Positions 1 to 8,684 of a stretch of DNA of 64,000 nucleotides are shown here, one piece after another; position 1 is the stretch's first letter; each line of letters opens with the position of its first letter. The translations under genes and the position numbers were made by a program. The notes below the pieces were generated by a model, which searched no databases, was not told the origin of the DNA, and worked only from the letters and a program-made list of their open reading frames with translations. The DNA is from Bacteroidia bacterium (GTDB lineage: Bacteria > Bacteroidota > Bacteroidia > JADZBD01): positions 121,004-185,003 of the forward strand of contig JADZBD010000001.1 of assembly GCA_020852255.1 (NCBI GenBank), read 5' to 3'.

Positions 1-158
1 TTCTTATGCCAGAGTGTATACTGTCCGTGAGGAATTCCCTTCCGGTAATTGGTTTCAGACTTTTTCTTTGTTTCTTCTTTATCCCAGAAATCCACCACAG
101 TCTGAGACCGGGTAAGGGTTGTGAGTAAGATACAGAGCGTAAGAAGAGTGTAGCGCAT
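1..158 (-). CDS. Secreted YwqK/MORN-like protein, partial (N-terminus only)
   Basis: The frame is open from an ATG at 156-158 to the window edge, giving about 52 residues. It begins with a basic residue and a hydrophobic stretch (MRYTLLTLCILLTTLTRSQ), a likely Sec signal peptide. The last visible residues (YRKGIPHGQYTLWHK) match the G-x-x-x-G-x-Y-x-x-W/Y-H pattern of YwqK/MORN-like repeats, as in the gene at 9808. The C-terminus lies outside the window, so family membership rests on one repeat unit. It is in the same direction as the CAP-domain gene that follows and may share its transcript. Confidence 0.5.
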   Translation of the reverse strand, partial: MRYTLLTLCILLTTLTRSQTVVDFWDKEETKKKSETNYRKGIPHGQYTLWHK

Positions 159-174
159 GGACAAATCTAATCCT

Positions 175-729
175 TTATTGAATATCAAGGACTGTATTGG
201 TGCCGTACGATTTATGCTCCCGCGTAGCCACCCCCATTTTTGAATAATAGGGATCGAGCAGGATTTTACGATGTCCGAGGGAAGGTATTTTATCATCCAC
301 CAGCAACTGCATCACTACCGCCAGGGGGGAATCAGCTCCATAGGAGCAACATTCTGCAAATCCTCCGTTTGCGCATTTCTTCCGCTGGTGACCCACATAG
401 CCCTTTTTTCCGGCTTCCTTTGCAAAGCAATCGGCAAAATTAAATAAGGTCTGATCCGGTGCTAACGCGGTCCTTGGTTTCAGTTTAACCATGGTATCGT
501 ACAGAGAACGATGATATCCGGAATTCTTGATGTGAGGCTTTACATATTTTTCCGCAAATTCCTTCGGGAACATCCTGGCAAGGTTAACATAAAAGAAAAT
601 CTGCTTTTCATCCGGGGTCTGCCATGCCGCTGATGCGGCTGTGTTGGCAGCTTTGTACTTAGGATCCGCCCATTCCGCGTCCTGAAAGGAACAAAAAAGA
701 AGCAACAGAAGAAGTTTCGGCCATTTCAT
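175..729 (-). CDS. Secreted CAP (SCP/PR-1) domain protein
   Basis: I place the start at the ATG beginning MKWPKLLLLLLF, because it opens a clear signal peptide; a longer upstream frame has none. The 184-residue product ends in the CAP-superfamily pattern: GHQRK, then AECC, then LGHRKILLDPYY and MGVA. These supply the His/Glu/His cavity residues of the family. The protein should be exported to the periplasm or surface. CAP proteins in bacteria have no single known reaction, so the substrate cannot be stated. It lies just downstream of pdxA on the same strand with a 43-bp gap. Two CC/C residues near the AEC motif may form disulfides. Confidence 0.75.
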   Translation of the reverse strand: MKWPKLLLLLLFCSFQDAEWADPKYKAANTAASAAWQTPDEKQIFFYVNLARMFPKEFAEKYVKPHIKNSGYHRSLYDTMVKLKPRTALAPDQTLFNFADCFAKEAGKKGYVGHQRKKCANGGFAECCSYGADSPLAVVMQLLVDDKIPSLGHRKILLDPYYSKMGVATREHKSYGTNTVLDIQ

Positions 730-772
730 AGAGAACAGGTATACGGATGCTGTAAAAAAAGTTAGCGGCCGG

Positions 773-1831
773 TCATCTTTCTTTTCTCTGCTGCTGAACC
801 TGCAGGGGGTTAGCATTGATCTCGGAGTATTCCTTTCGCTTGCGGAACACATCCATGGCAAAATAGACCGCTTGCCGGAAAGAATTTTCATTCGCTTTGT
901 TCTGACCTGCAATATCAAATCCCGTTCCGTGATCGGGGGAAGTTCGTACCACGGGCAGGCCCGCCGTAAAATTCACCCCTTCTGAAAAGGACAATGCTTT
1001 GAAGGGGGCCAGTCCCTGATCATGATACATAGCCAGAATACCATCGAAGCGGTTATAGGAGCCGTTACCAAAAAAACCGTCGGCCGCATAGGGTCCGAAA
1101 ACGGTGATATTCATATCCTTCGCTTTAGTTACCGCAGGAAGTATGATCGTTGCTTCTTCCGTACCCAATGTTCCCATATCTCCGGCATGCGGGTTAAGTC
1201 CCAGGACTGCGATACGGGGTTTTCGTATACCAAAATCGCGGACAAGGGAACGGTTCATGCTCACAATGCATTGAAGAATGCGGTCGGCCGTGAGTAAAGC
1301 AGCGATATCCGAAACGGGTATATGATCGGTAACAAGTCCTACACGGAGTTCCCGGCTACAGAGGAGCATGAGAACATCCGGGGTATTAAATTTTTTTTGA
1401 AGGAACGCCGTATGTCCGGCAAACGGAAACTGCTCTGACTGTATAGTATGTTTATTAATGGGAGCAGTAACAAGAACATCTGCCTTCCCTGTCAGTACAG
1501 CCTCACTGGCGGCTTCCAGCGAGCGAAGGGCATATTTTCCCCCATTCACTGTAGCTTTACCAAACTCTACCGGCACATCTTCTTCATACACATTGATCAC
1601 ATTGAGCCGTTTGGAGTGTAAGGTCTCCCCTTCCCTTACCTGCTGATACTGGTATTCCTCGTTGCCAAGGGTTTTACGGTGAACAGCAGCCGTTTTAGTG
1701 TTTCCATATACTACCGGGGTACACCATTCGAAGATAGCAGGATCGGAAAATGTCTTGAGGATTACTTCCCATCCCACCCCGTTAATATCGCCCTGTGAAA
1801 TGGCGACCCTGATCTTTGATTCAGCACTCAT
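773..1831 (-). CDS. pdxA: 4-hydroxythreonine-4-phosphate dehydrogenase
   Basis: This cytosolic enzyme oxidises 4-phosphooxy-threonine in the DXP-dependent pathway to pyridoxal phosphate. The 352-residue length is slightly above the usual 330. Family landmarks are visible: the N-terminal ISQGDINGVGWEV, TAPINK near residue 120, GLNPHAGD, the metal/substrate motif MYHDQGLAPFK, and the C-terminal TSPDHGTGFDIAG. The start ATG (MSAESKIRVA) is right before the conserved first strand. The gene is followed at 43 bp by the CAP-domain gene and preceded by a secreted protein, all on the minus strand, so a loose operon is possible. Confidence 0.93.
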   Translation of the reverse strand: MSAESKIRVAISQGDINGVGWEVILKTFSDPAIFEWCTPVVYGNTKTAAVHRKTLGNEEYQYQQVREGETLHSKRLNVINVYEEDVPVEFGKATVNGGKYALRSLEAASEAVLTGKADVLVTAPINKHTIQSEQFPFAGHTAFLQKKFNTPDVLMLLCSRELRVGLVTDHIPVSDIAALLTADRILQCIVSMNRSLVRDFGIRKPRIAVLGLNPHAGDMGTLGTEEATIILPAVTKAKDMNITVFGPYAADGFFGNGSYNRFDGILAMYHDQGLAPFKALSFSEGVNFTAGLPVVRTSPDHGTGFDIAGQNKANENSFRQAVYFAMDVFRKRKEYSEINANPLQVQQQRKER

Positions 1832-1861
1832 TGGAAATAAAAGTACGGATAAAAGCGTTAG

Positions 1862-2992
1862 TCATTCCACAAATCCCACCACTGCTGCCACATCGAACAC
1901 ATCAATCTCCTTCCACGTGCGGGTATCAGCATCCCAGACCGTTACCCCCTGGGGATAGCGCTCCCCGTTAACAATCAGTTCGTAGGGAACCGCGAGCAGT
2001 TTCGGACAGGTGCGGGCACGGCGGTGATCACAGAACTGTTTACCAATAACAGCGCCCTGATACTGAAAAGCTCTTCCGCTCACCGGAACCTCTGTAAGAT
2101 CTGCTGTGAATCCGTTGCCCAGATCCTCACTGAATATCTGACTCAGCTTTTTCTTCTTCACCTCCACTGTAAAGTTTCCTTTGCCGCACACATACACCCA
2201 ATTTCCGGATGCATCTTTATAAAAATATGAATTGAACGGAGTGGACGGCACCTGTTCAATAATTCCGATTACTTCCTGCTTCCGGGTGGGGATATCTACT
2301 TTGTAAATGGTGCAGATATTTCGGGTTTGATTATAATGCGGATAGAGGAACTGCTGATCATTCAGCCACACAAAGGGCACCCGCACCGACTTCTCCTTTC
2401 GGGCAGAGGCATCTTCACCGTACCCGGCATCATTCACCAGCAACTGCTTATCCTTCCCCACCGGGTACAACCATATCTTGAATTGTCTGCTGGACTGATC
2501 TACTTCAATATCCTGTCCTTCGAGGGCTTTAAATAACAAGTCATGGATCTCATAATATTGTCCTGTTTTCAGATCCAGGTAGCTGTAGTACCGGCCTTTA
2601 AAAATATCGTTTGTGTAAAAAATAAGGCTGTCGCCCCTGCCGAATAAAAACTGGTCTTTCCGGTCGAGCAGTACTTTTTTATCCCGTATATCTATCACAT
2701 TCCCGATCCCGGTGATCACATAGCGGTTGCGGTAGATTTTATTCTGACCGAGATCGAAACGAATATAATTTCCTGTCACGCCCTCCTTCTTGCCCGGCAC
2801 ACTGATTATTTTCTCTTTCGACTGATATTTCCCGTCCACAAAATGATAGGCCACGAGATGCTGTAAAAAGTTCTGGCCCGCTTTGAGATCATTTTCCGCC
2901 ACAAGTAAACTCACCTTTTTCCCAGCCCCCCGGAATCCGGCGAAGCAGAGAATAAAGCCGAGAGCTGCGGTAAAGAAGACCGTTGCACGCAT
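1862..2992 (-). CDS. Secreted protein of unknown function, beta-rich
   Basis: The 376-residue product begins with a signal peptide (MRATVFFTAALGFILCFAGFRG). The rest is dominated by short alternating strands with many Y, G, D and K residues, resembling a beta-propeller or similar all-beta extracytoplasmic fold. Several Lys-rich strands and a FCDHRRARTCPK stretch near the C-terminus, with two Cys, are noticeable. I do not recognise a family. It sits 14 bp after the M17 aminopeptidase stop on the same strand and ahead of pdxA, so it is probably cotranscribed with them, but there is no functional link I can see. Confidence 0.6.
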   Translation of the reverse strand: MRATVFFTAALGFILCFAGFRGAGKKVSLLVAENDLKAGQNFLQHLVAYHFVDGKYQSKEKIISVPGKKEGVTGNYIRFDLGQNKIYRNRYVITGIGNVIDIRDKKVLLDRKDQFLFGRGDSLIFYTNDIFKGRYYSYLDLKTGQYYEIHDLLFKALEGQDIEVDQSSRQFKIWLYPVGKDKQLLVNDAGYGEDASARKEKSVRVPFVWLNDQQFLYPHYNQTRNICTIYKVDIPTRKQEVIGIIEQVPSTPFNSYFYKDASGNWVYVCGKGNFTVEVKKKKLSQIFSEDLGNGFTADLTEVPVSGRAFQYQGAVIGKQFCDHRRARTCPKLLAVPYELIVNGERYPQGVTVWDADTRTWKEIDVFDVAAVVGFVE

Positions 2993-3005
2993 TCAGAGGA
3001 AGGGG

Positions 3006-4442
3006 TTAGCGGCGTTTGAGGTACTCGAACAATAAGCGTACTCCAACTCCCGTGCCACCTTTACCCCTCCAGGTATCAGGGGAAGTGAGGAATGCGGGTC
3101 CGGCGATATCGAAATGCATGTAAGGATAATCCGTAAAGCGGGTCAGAAATTTACCTGCCGTGATAGCCCCTCCTTCAGGGCCTCCGATATTTTTCATGGC
3201 CGCAATATCTGACTTCAGCATATCGTCGTACTCATCCCAGAAAGGCATTTCCGCCAGTCGTTCATACACCTGGTCGCCGCAGGCTTTGAGTTTGTTTTTC
3301 ACTGCTTCCGAAGCGGTGCCCATACACACCACACCCATGGAACCGATAGCGGCTTTGGCGGCTCCGGTAAGAGTAGAGAATTCGAGGAGGAGCTCGGGAG
3401 AGAATCGTTTAGCGTAATGAAGTGCGTCGGCAAGGATCATTCTGCCCTCCGCATCTGCATTGAGCATTTCAACTGTAAGTCCGCTCATCATAGTAATCAC
3501 ATCCCCCGGTACATAGGCATTCATGCCCGGCCGGTTGTCGGTTGCAGGTACCAGGGCGATCACATGAACAGGAAGTTTTGCTTTTGCAATGGCGTACATC
3601 GCGCATCCTACCGTTGCAGCGCCAGCCATATCGCATTTCATCATGTCCATGCTGTTGGGAGTCGGTTTCAGCGAAACACCCCCGGTGTCAAACACCACTC
3701 CCTTTCCCACGAGCACCACCGGTTTTTTATTACGGGCTCGCCGCGGCTTGTATTCCATAACAGTGAAGGTGGGAGGATCTATACTTCCGCGGTTCACCGC
3801 GAGTAAACCACCCATCTTCAGGGATTCGATTCTGGCTTTACTGAATACCTCCACCCGGAATCCGGCTTCTTTTCCCATGCTTTTGAACTCTGCCGCAAGC
3901 TGGGAAGCATTCAGAAAATTCACAGGTTCGTTTACGAGCGTACGGGCCTTCATGGTGGCGGAAGTAACCGCCTTCAGGTTCAACAGGTCGCCGGGGCGCA
4001 GACGGGGGCAAACGATCAAGATCTGCGTAAGACTATTGCGGTCTTTTTCAGGATTTTCCCTGTACTTCAGAAACTGGTAATTTCCCAGGATCATTCCCTC
4101 GGCGAAGGCAAGTGCAAGATCACGGTTACCGGTGGTATCCACTACCGTTAGCGTTTTAAGTTTAATCGCATTTACCAATGCCGTAAGCGTGCTCCCGGAT
4201 TTACGTGCAGCTTCAAGAGTAAGGGAGGCGGTGTGTTTATTCACAGAAGCCCAGAAAAACAACTGGCGGTTGTAGCGGTTGATACGGATACATGTTCCCG
4301 GAGGCGAAACCGCGAGCATTTCGTTGATATAGGCTGCTTCTCCGGGTGTGAATCCTGCTTTTAAGAGGTCTGTTTTGGAAGTTCCGATCACCAGCAGGTG
4401 ATCCTTCTTACCTGCACTGCTTACCTTTCTGATGGCTGTCAT
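3006..4442 (-). CDS. pepA: M17 leucyl aminopeptidase (cytosol aminopeptidase)
   Basis: A two-zinc exopeptidase removing N-terminal residues from peptides in the cytoplasm. The 478-residue product has the M17 catalytic domain in its second half: GKGVVFDTGGVSLKP (metal/substrate Lys and Asp), then DMAGAATV, and the signature NADAEGRMILADAL, a one-residue variant of the usual NTDAEGR. The N-terminal third is the variable M17 regulatory domain. The start ATG (MTAIRKVSS) is 45 bp from the divergent mqnC start, so the short intergenic stretch must hold both promoters. Confidence in the family is high; the exact symbol (pepA) is by family. Confidence 0.9.
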   Translation of the reverse strand: MTAIRKVSSAGKKDHLLVIGTSKTDLLKAGFTPGEAAYINEMLAVSPPGTCIRINRYNRQLFFWASVNKHTASLTLEAARKSGSTLTALVNAIKLKTLTVVDTTGNRDLALAFAEGMILGNYQFLKYRENPEKDRNSLTQILIVCPRLRPGDLLNLKAVTSATMKARTLVNEPVNFLNASQLAAEFKSMGKEAGFRVEVFSKARIESLKMGGLLAVNRGSIDPPTFTVMEYKPRRARNKKPVVLVGKGVVFDTGGVSLKPTPNSMDMMKCDMAGAATVGCAMYAIAKAKLPVHVIALVPATDNRPGMNAYVPGDVITMMSGLTVEMLNADAEGRMILADALHYAKRFSPELLLEFSTLTGAAKAAIGSMGVVCMGTASEAVKNKLKACGDQVYERLAEMPFWDEYDDMLKSDIAAMKNIGGPEGGAITAGKFLTRFTDYPYMHFDIAGPAFLTSPDTWRGKGGTGVGVRLLFEYLKRR

Positions 4443-4449
4443 TTGTTCT

Positions 4450-4457
4450 TATCTTTG
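4450..4457 (+). promoter_or_regulatory. Possible sigma-ABfr-type -7 box for mqnC
   Basis: TATCTTTG matches the Bacteroidota -7 consensus TANNTTTG and lies 30 bases before the mqnC ATG. I do not see a good TTG at the expected -33 distance, so this is supported by one box only. Confidence 0.4.
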
Positions 4458-4487
4458 CGAAGGGTAAATGTAAGAAAAACGCCACAG

Positions 4488-5612
4488 ATGAACACCACCC
4501 GGTTACTGCTTAAGGCCCTTGATGCTGAGTTTCTTAGCACGGAAGAAGGACTGTACCTGTTCGAGCATGCAGATACTGCTGAACTGATGTATGCGGGGAA
4601 TGAACTGAGAAAAAAACTTAAGCCCGAAGGATTTGTGACCTGGCAGATTGACCGGAACGTAAATACCACAAATGTATGTGTGGCCAACTGCAAGTTTTGC
4701 AATTTTTACCGTATACCTGGGCATCCGGAAGCATACATTACGGATATCCCAACCTATGTAAAAAAGATCGAAGAAACCTTCCGATACGGTGGTGATCAGC
4801 TTTTACTGCAGGGTGGACATCATCCGGAACTGGGTCTTAGCTTTTACACCGGTCTTTTCCGGGAACTTAAAAAACGTTTTCCCAGGTTAAGACTGCATGC
4901 GCTGGGGCCCCCCGAGGTAGCACATATCTGCAAGCTGGAAAAAATGTCGCATACCGACGTGTTGAAAGCCCTGAAGGAAGCCGGTCTTGATTCCCTTCCC
5001 GGAGCAGGCGCAGAGATTCTTCACGACCGTGTACGCCGGCTGATCTCGCAGGGTAAATGCTCCGGCAGGGAGTGGCTGGATGTTATGCGTGCCGCTCACC
5101 GGCAACATATCACCACTTCCGCCACCATGATGTTCGGGCATGTAGAAACCTTGCAGGAACGCTTTGAACATCTTGTATGGATACGTGAAGTTCAAAGTGA
5201 AAAACCTCCGGGTTCCAAAGGCTTTCTTGCCTTTATTCCGTGGCCATTTCAGGACGACGGCACATTGCTGAAGAGGCATAAAGGTATCAGGAATAACGTG
5301 GGGGCCGACGAATACATCCGTATGATCGCCCTCAGCCGGTTGATGCTTCCCAATATCCATAATATACAAGCCAGCTGGTTAACTGTAGGAAAAGCAGTAG
5401 CGCAAATTTGCCTGCACGCCGGGGCGAACGATTTTGGCAGCATTATGATTGAAGAAAATGTTGTTTCTGCAGCCGGCGCACCGCATCGCTTTACCTCCTC
5501 TACGATCCAGAAAGCCATCCGGGAGGCAGGTTTTGTACCAAAACTCCGCAACCAGGAATATGAACTGAGGGAATTACCGAAGGAGATGGAGGAACAGGTG
5601 GTGAAGTATTAA
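4488..5612 (+). CDS. mqnC: Cyclic dehypoxanthinyl futalosine synthase (radical SAM)
   Basis: A radical-SAM enzyme that cyclises dehypoxanthinyl futalosine in the futalosine route to menaquinone. The [4Fe-4S] motif CVANCKFC (CxxxCxxC) is near residue 63, preceded by the family's RNVNTTNV. Other MqnC features are LLQGGHHPELGL, LHALGPPEV, the PGAGAEIL stretch, TSATMMFGHVET, AFIPWPFQDDGT, ASWLTVGK and GANDFGS-MIEENVV. MqnE is the nearest alternative, but the PGAGAEIL and AFIPW motifs favour MqnC. I use the ATG at 4488 (MNTTRLLLKALD), since the longer frame upstream overlaps the divergent pepA gene. 374 residues, normal length. Implies menaquinone-based respiration. Confidence 0.87.
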   Translation: MNTTRLLLKALDAEFLSTEEGLYLFEHADTAELMYAGNELRKKLKPEGFVTWQIDRNVNTTNVCVANCKFCNFYRIPGHPEAYITDIPTYVKKIEETFRYGGDQLLLQGGHHPELGLSFYTGLFRELKKRFPRLRLHALGPPEVAHICKLEKMSHTDVLKALKEAGLDSLPGAGAEILHDRVRRLISQGKCSGREWLDVMRAAHRQHITTSATMMFGHVETLQERFEHLVWIREVQSEKPPGSKGFLAFIPWPFQDDGTLLKRHKGIRNNVGADEYIRMIALSRLMLPNIHNIQASWLTVGKAVAQICLHAGANDFGSIMIEENVVSAAGAPHRFTSSTIQKAIREAGFVPKLRNQEYELRELPKEMEEQVVKY

Positions 5613-5634
5613 ATTTTTCAAAGGGGTCGTTCTC

Positions 5635-6219
5635 TTACCGCACACCGCTTTCCTGCTGAAAACAAGACCGGCACAAGGGCTCGTAATGGGTTTTTTCACC
5701 CAGCAACACCAATTCATTACCGGAAGCCAGCCGGTGAGAATGATTCGCCAGATTTCCGCAGCGCATACAAATCGCATGAACTTTGGTAACATATTCCGCG
5801 GTGGCCAGCAAACCAGGTAAAGGACCAAAAGGCTTACCAGTATAATCCATATCCAGCCCGGCCACTACTACCCTCTTCCCTGCCGCGGCCAGCCGGTTGC
5901 AAACAACCACTAACTCCTCATCGAAGAACTGGGCTTCATCAATTCCGACTACATCCACATCCAATGTCTGCAGTTGAACAGGAATCTCCCGGGCGTATTT
6001 CACCGGGGTGCTATGCAGCGCATTGGCATCATGCGAAACCACCTTCTTCTCGTGATAACGCTTGTCTACCTCCGGCTTGAATATTTCCACCTTTTGGCGG
6101 GCAATCTGTGCACGGCGCAGGCGGCGGATGAGTTCTTCCGTTTTACCGGAAAACATGGATCCGCAGATCACCTCGATCCACCCACCCTGTACTTTCCCTG
6201 AACCATGTTCCAGAAACAT
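5635..6219 (-). CDS. tdk: Thymidine kinase (type II)
   Basis: ATP-dependent phosphorylation of thymidine in the salvage pathway, cytosolic. 194 residues, the usual size. The P-loop is [17 protein letters not shown] near residue 20, the Walker-B-like DEAQFF sits near residue 95, and [13 protein letters not shown] follows. The four zinc-binding cysteines of the lasso domain are present as CMRC and CRSC pairs. The gene converges with mqnC (22-bp gap) and diverges from the gene at 6273 with a 53-bp gap. Confidence 0.95.
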   Translation of the reverse strand: MFLEHGSGKVQGGWIEVICGSMFSGKTEELIRRLRRAQIARQKVEIFKPEVDKRYHEKKVVSHDANALHSTPVKYAREIPVQLQTLDVDVVGIDEAQFFDEELVVVCNRLAAAGKRVVVAGLDMDYTGKPFGPLPGLLATAEYVTKVHAICMRCGNLANHSHRLASGNELVLLGEKTHYEPLCRSCFQQESGVR

Positions 6220-6272
6220 TGCTTAACTTTAAAGAACCGTAAATTTACAAAACACCTGCTGAATTCCTCCCC

Positions 6273-6740
6273 ATGAACCCCGAAAATCTCCGTTCCCTCA
6301 TTAACGAACTGCTAAATGAACTCGGCCAGTTGCGTGCCAACGGAGCACTGCAGGATGTACAGGTACTGCGGAAGAAGATCAGCGAACTGCATGACCAGCT
6401 CACGGTTCTGGAATACCTGCTCTCTTCATCCGGCAGCACAACGGTTCCGGATCCTGAATCTTCACCGGAGCTTAAAGGCAACCCGGCGGTGATTTCCAAC
6501 GTCAATAAGAATGAATTGAAATCCCGTGTAGGACTCAACGACCGGTTCCGGTTCGTGAATGAGCTTTTCGGCGGCAGTTCTGATGAATTTAATGCAGCAC
6601 TCAATCAGCTGGAATCCATGAAGCTTCCCGAGGAGGCAGAAGATTATTTAGACCGCTTGTCGGAGGTATATCACTGGGATAAAAAGGGTCATGCCTGTGA
6701 AGATTTCACACACCTGGTTCAGCAGTATTTTGGCAGGTAG
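6273..6740 (+). CDS. Conserved protein of unknown function
   Basis: 155 residues. The N-terminal 60 residues are a predicted helix pair with heptad-like spacing (LINELLNELGQLRA; LRKKISELHDQLTVLEYLL), followed by a low-complexity S/P/E linker. The C-terminal 70 residues contain LNDRFRFVNELFGGSSDEFNAAL, an arrangement I associate with uncharacterised Bacteroidota proteins without a known job. No signal peptide or TM segment, so probably cytosolic. Its 3' end overlaps the start of the M28 peptidase by 50 bases, which suggests translational coupling. I do not assign a function. Confidence 0.7.
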   Translation: MNPENLRSLINELLNELGQLRANGALQDVQVLRKKISELHDQLTVLEYLLSSSGSTTVPDPESSPELKGNPAVISNVNKNELKSRVGLNDRFRFVNELFGGSSDEFNAALNQLESMKLPEEAEDYLDRLSEVYHWDKKGHACEDFTHLVQQYFGR

Positions 6741-7989
6741 CCTGCCGGTACTGCTTTACCTTTGCTGTTTTACAACTCTTGCTCAGGAACCTGATGCATT
6801 TCCGCTATCGTACGCACGAGGAATTGTAGACACCCTCAGCTCCCCATCCATGCACGGCAGGGGATACTATAAAAACGGTGACAAACTGGCTGCATCCTAT
6901 ATCGGTACGCAGTTCTCAGGCATGAAACTAAAGTGGTCGTACCAGGATGTTCCCGTTTCCATTGTCAGTTTCCCGAAAAAAATAAGCTGCAGTCTGGACC
7001 AAACGGATCTGGAGCCTGGAAAAGAATTCATCGCTGATGCGGGATGCCGGACCGTGAAAGGTACCTTTCCGGTGGAGAAAGTAGATAGCAGTATTGCACT
7101 TACCGTACAATCGGCTCAACAATTTATCTCCCGCGATCTTAGCGGAAAAGCCCTGCTGCTGCTGCATGAAAAAGTAAAAAACAAAGAACTGAAGGAACGG
7201 TTGATGGGCCTGGTACGGCTTTCGAACGCCTCCCTTATCATTTTCGCAGATGAACGCCTGACCCATTCCGTGGCGGTAAATCTTGAAGAAGTACCTGCTA
7301 TTCACGTACTGCAAACCCTGATCCGTTACGATCTGGTGAACATCACCGTGAACATACGCAGCAAGGTGCTGAAAAACTATCCAGTACGCAATGTGATTGC
7401 ACAGCTGGAGGGCAGGGTAAAAGACAGTTTCGTTGTTTACGCTGCGCATTATGATCATTTAGGAAGAATGGGGCCCGAAGTGTACTTCCCGGGCGCCAAC
7501 GATAATGCCAGCGGTGTGGCTATGCTGATGTGCCTTGCACGCCATTACGCGAAAAATCCTCCGCACTATTCCATACTCTTTATAGCTTTCGGAGGCGAAG
7601 AGGCAGGTCTGGTGGGCTCCCGGTATTACACACAGCATCCCACCATTGATCTGGCAAAAGTGAAATTTATGATCAACTTCGATATTCTTGGTACCGGAGA
7701 TGAAGGGATTACCGTTGTCAATGCTACACGGCATGAAACTGATTTCAAGCAATTACAGCTGATCAATGCTCAGCACAGTTTCCTGAAAGAAGTAAAACCG
7801 CGGGGGCCGGCCGCCAATAGTGATCACTACTGGTTTGCCGAGAAAGGAATACCGGCATTTTTCATTTATACACTGGGAGGAATCAAAGCGTATCATGATG
7901 TACATGACCGGAGGGAAACATTACCTTTAACAGAATTCAGCAATCTCTTTTTATTACTCTTATCGTTTCATAGCCACCTCGAACCGTGA
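6691..7989 (+). CDS. Secreted M28-family metallopeptidase with PA-like insert
   Basis: A zinc aminopeptidase-like enzyme exported by a signal peptide (hydrophobic stretch ending CCFTTLAQ). Metal ligands of the M28 fold are in order: AHYDHLG (His), GANDNASG (Asp), FGGEEAGLVG (catalytic Glu pair), FDILGTGD (Asp) and YHDVHD (His). The region at about residues 90-220, between the signal peptide and the catalytic domain, resembles a protease-associated insert. 432 residues. The ATG at 6691 lies within the previous gene; a GTG six bases later is an alternative. The stop overlaps the rsmI start as GTGA, so the three genes are probably one transcript. Confidence 0.85.
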   Translation: MPVKISHTWFSSILAGSLPVLLYLCCFTTLAQEPDAFPLSYARGIVDTLSSPSMHGRGYYKNGDKLAASYIGTQFSGMKLKWSYQDVPVSIVSFPKKISCSLDQTDLEPGKEFIADAGCRTVKGTFPVEKVDSSIALTVQSAQQFISRDLSGKALLLLHEKVKNKELKERLMGLVRLSNASLIIFADERLTHSVAVNLEEVPAIHVLQTLIRYDLVNITVNIRSKVLKNYPVRNVIAQLEGRVKDSFVVYAAHYDHLGRMGPEVYFPGANDNASGVAMLMCLARHYAKNPPHYSILFIAFGGEEAGLVGSRYYTQHPTIDLAKVKFMINFDILGTGDEGITVVNATRHETDFKQLQLINAQHSFLKEVKPRGPAANSDHYWFAEKGIPAFFIYTLGGIKAYHDVHDRRETLPLTEFSNLFLLLLSFHSHLEP

Positions 7990-8684
7990 AACTGTATCTT
8001 GTTCCCACCCCGGTCGGAAACCTGGAAGACATGACCCTCCGGGGTATCCGGATTCTGAAGGAATGCGACGGCATTCTGGCAGAGGACACACGTGTTACCG
8101 TAAATCTGCTGAAACATTTTGAGATCGGAACACCGATGACTTCCTTTCATGCTTTCAACGAACACCGCTCCCTGGATGCGATTATACAGCGCCTGCAGTC
8201 GGGGGAAGTACTGGCTATGGTCAGCGATGCAGGAACGCCCGGCATCTCGGATCCCGCCTTTTTACTCGTGAGAGAGTGCATACGGCGGAATATCCCCGTG
8301 GAATGTTTGCCCGGCGCCACTGCCTTTGTTCCCGCCCTGGTACAAAGCGGTCTCCCCTGCGACGAATTTATATTTGCAGGTTTTCTTCCGGTGAAGAAGG
8401 GAAGGAAAACCGCACTGGAAGAACTGGCACAGCAGTCGCGCACAGTGGTAGTATATGAATCTCCCCACCGCATTGTAAAAACTCTGACGGAACTGGTGCT
8501 TCATTTCGGAGAGGAACGGCAGGCTTGTGTATGCCGTGAATTATCCAAACTGCATGAAGAGGTCATCCGCGGGCCGCTCCGGGAACTGATCACACACTTC
8601 ACGGATAAAACACCGAAAGGGGAGTTGGTTGTGCTGATTTCCGGAGTCGCTAAAAGAAAAAAAAATGCAGAGGAAAAAGAGTAA
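7986..8684 (+). CDS. rsmI: 16S rRNA (cytidine1402-2'-O)-methyltransferase
   Basis: An SAM-dependent enzyme that 2'-O-methylates C1402 in the decoding centre of 16S rRNA. The tetrapyrrole-methylase fold is recognisable from LVPTPVGNLEDMTLRG at the N-terminus, AEDTR, MVSDAGTPGISDP, VECLPGATAFVPAL, FAGFLP and YESPHRI. 232 residues, typical. The start is GTG, overlapping the upstream TGA as GTGA, so translational coupling is likely. Its last bases overlap the ATG of corA by 20 nt. Confidence 0.93.
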   Translation: MKLYLVPTPVGNLEDMTLRGIRILKECDGILAEDTRVTVNLLKHFEIGTPMTSFHAFNEHRSLDAIIQRLQSGEVLAMVSDAGTPGISDPAFLLVRECIRRNIPVECLPGATAFVPALVQSGLPCDEFIFAGFLPVKKGRKTALEELAQQSRTVVVYESPHRIVKTLTELVLHFGEERQACVCRELSKLHEEVIRGPLRELITHFTDKTPKGELVVLISGVAKRKKNAEEKE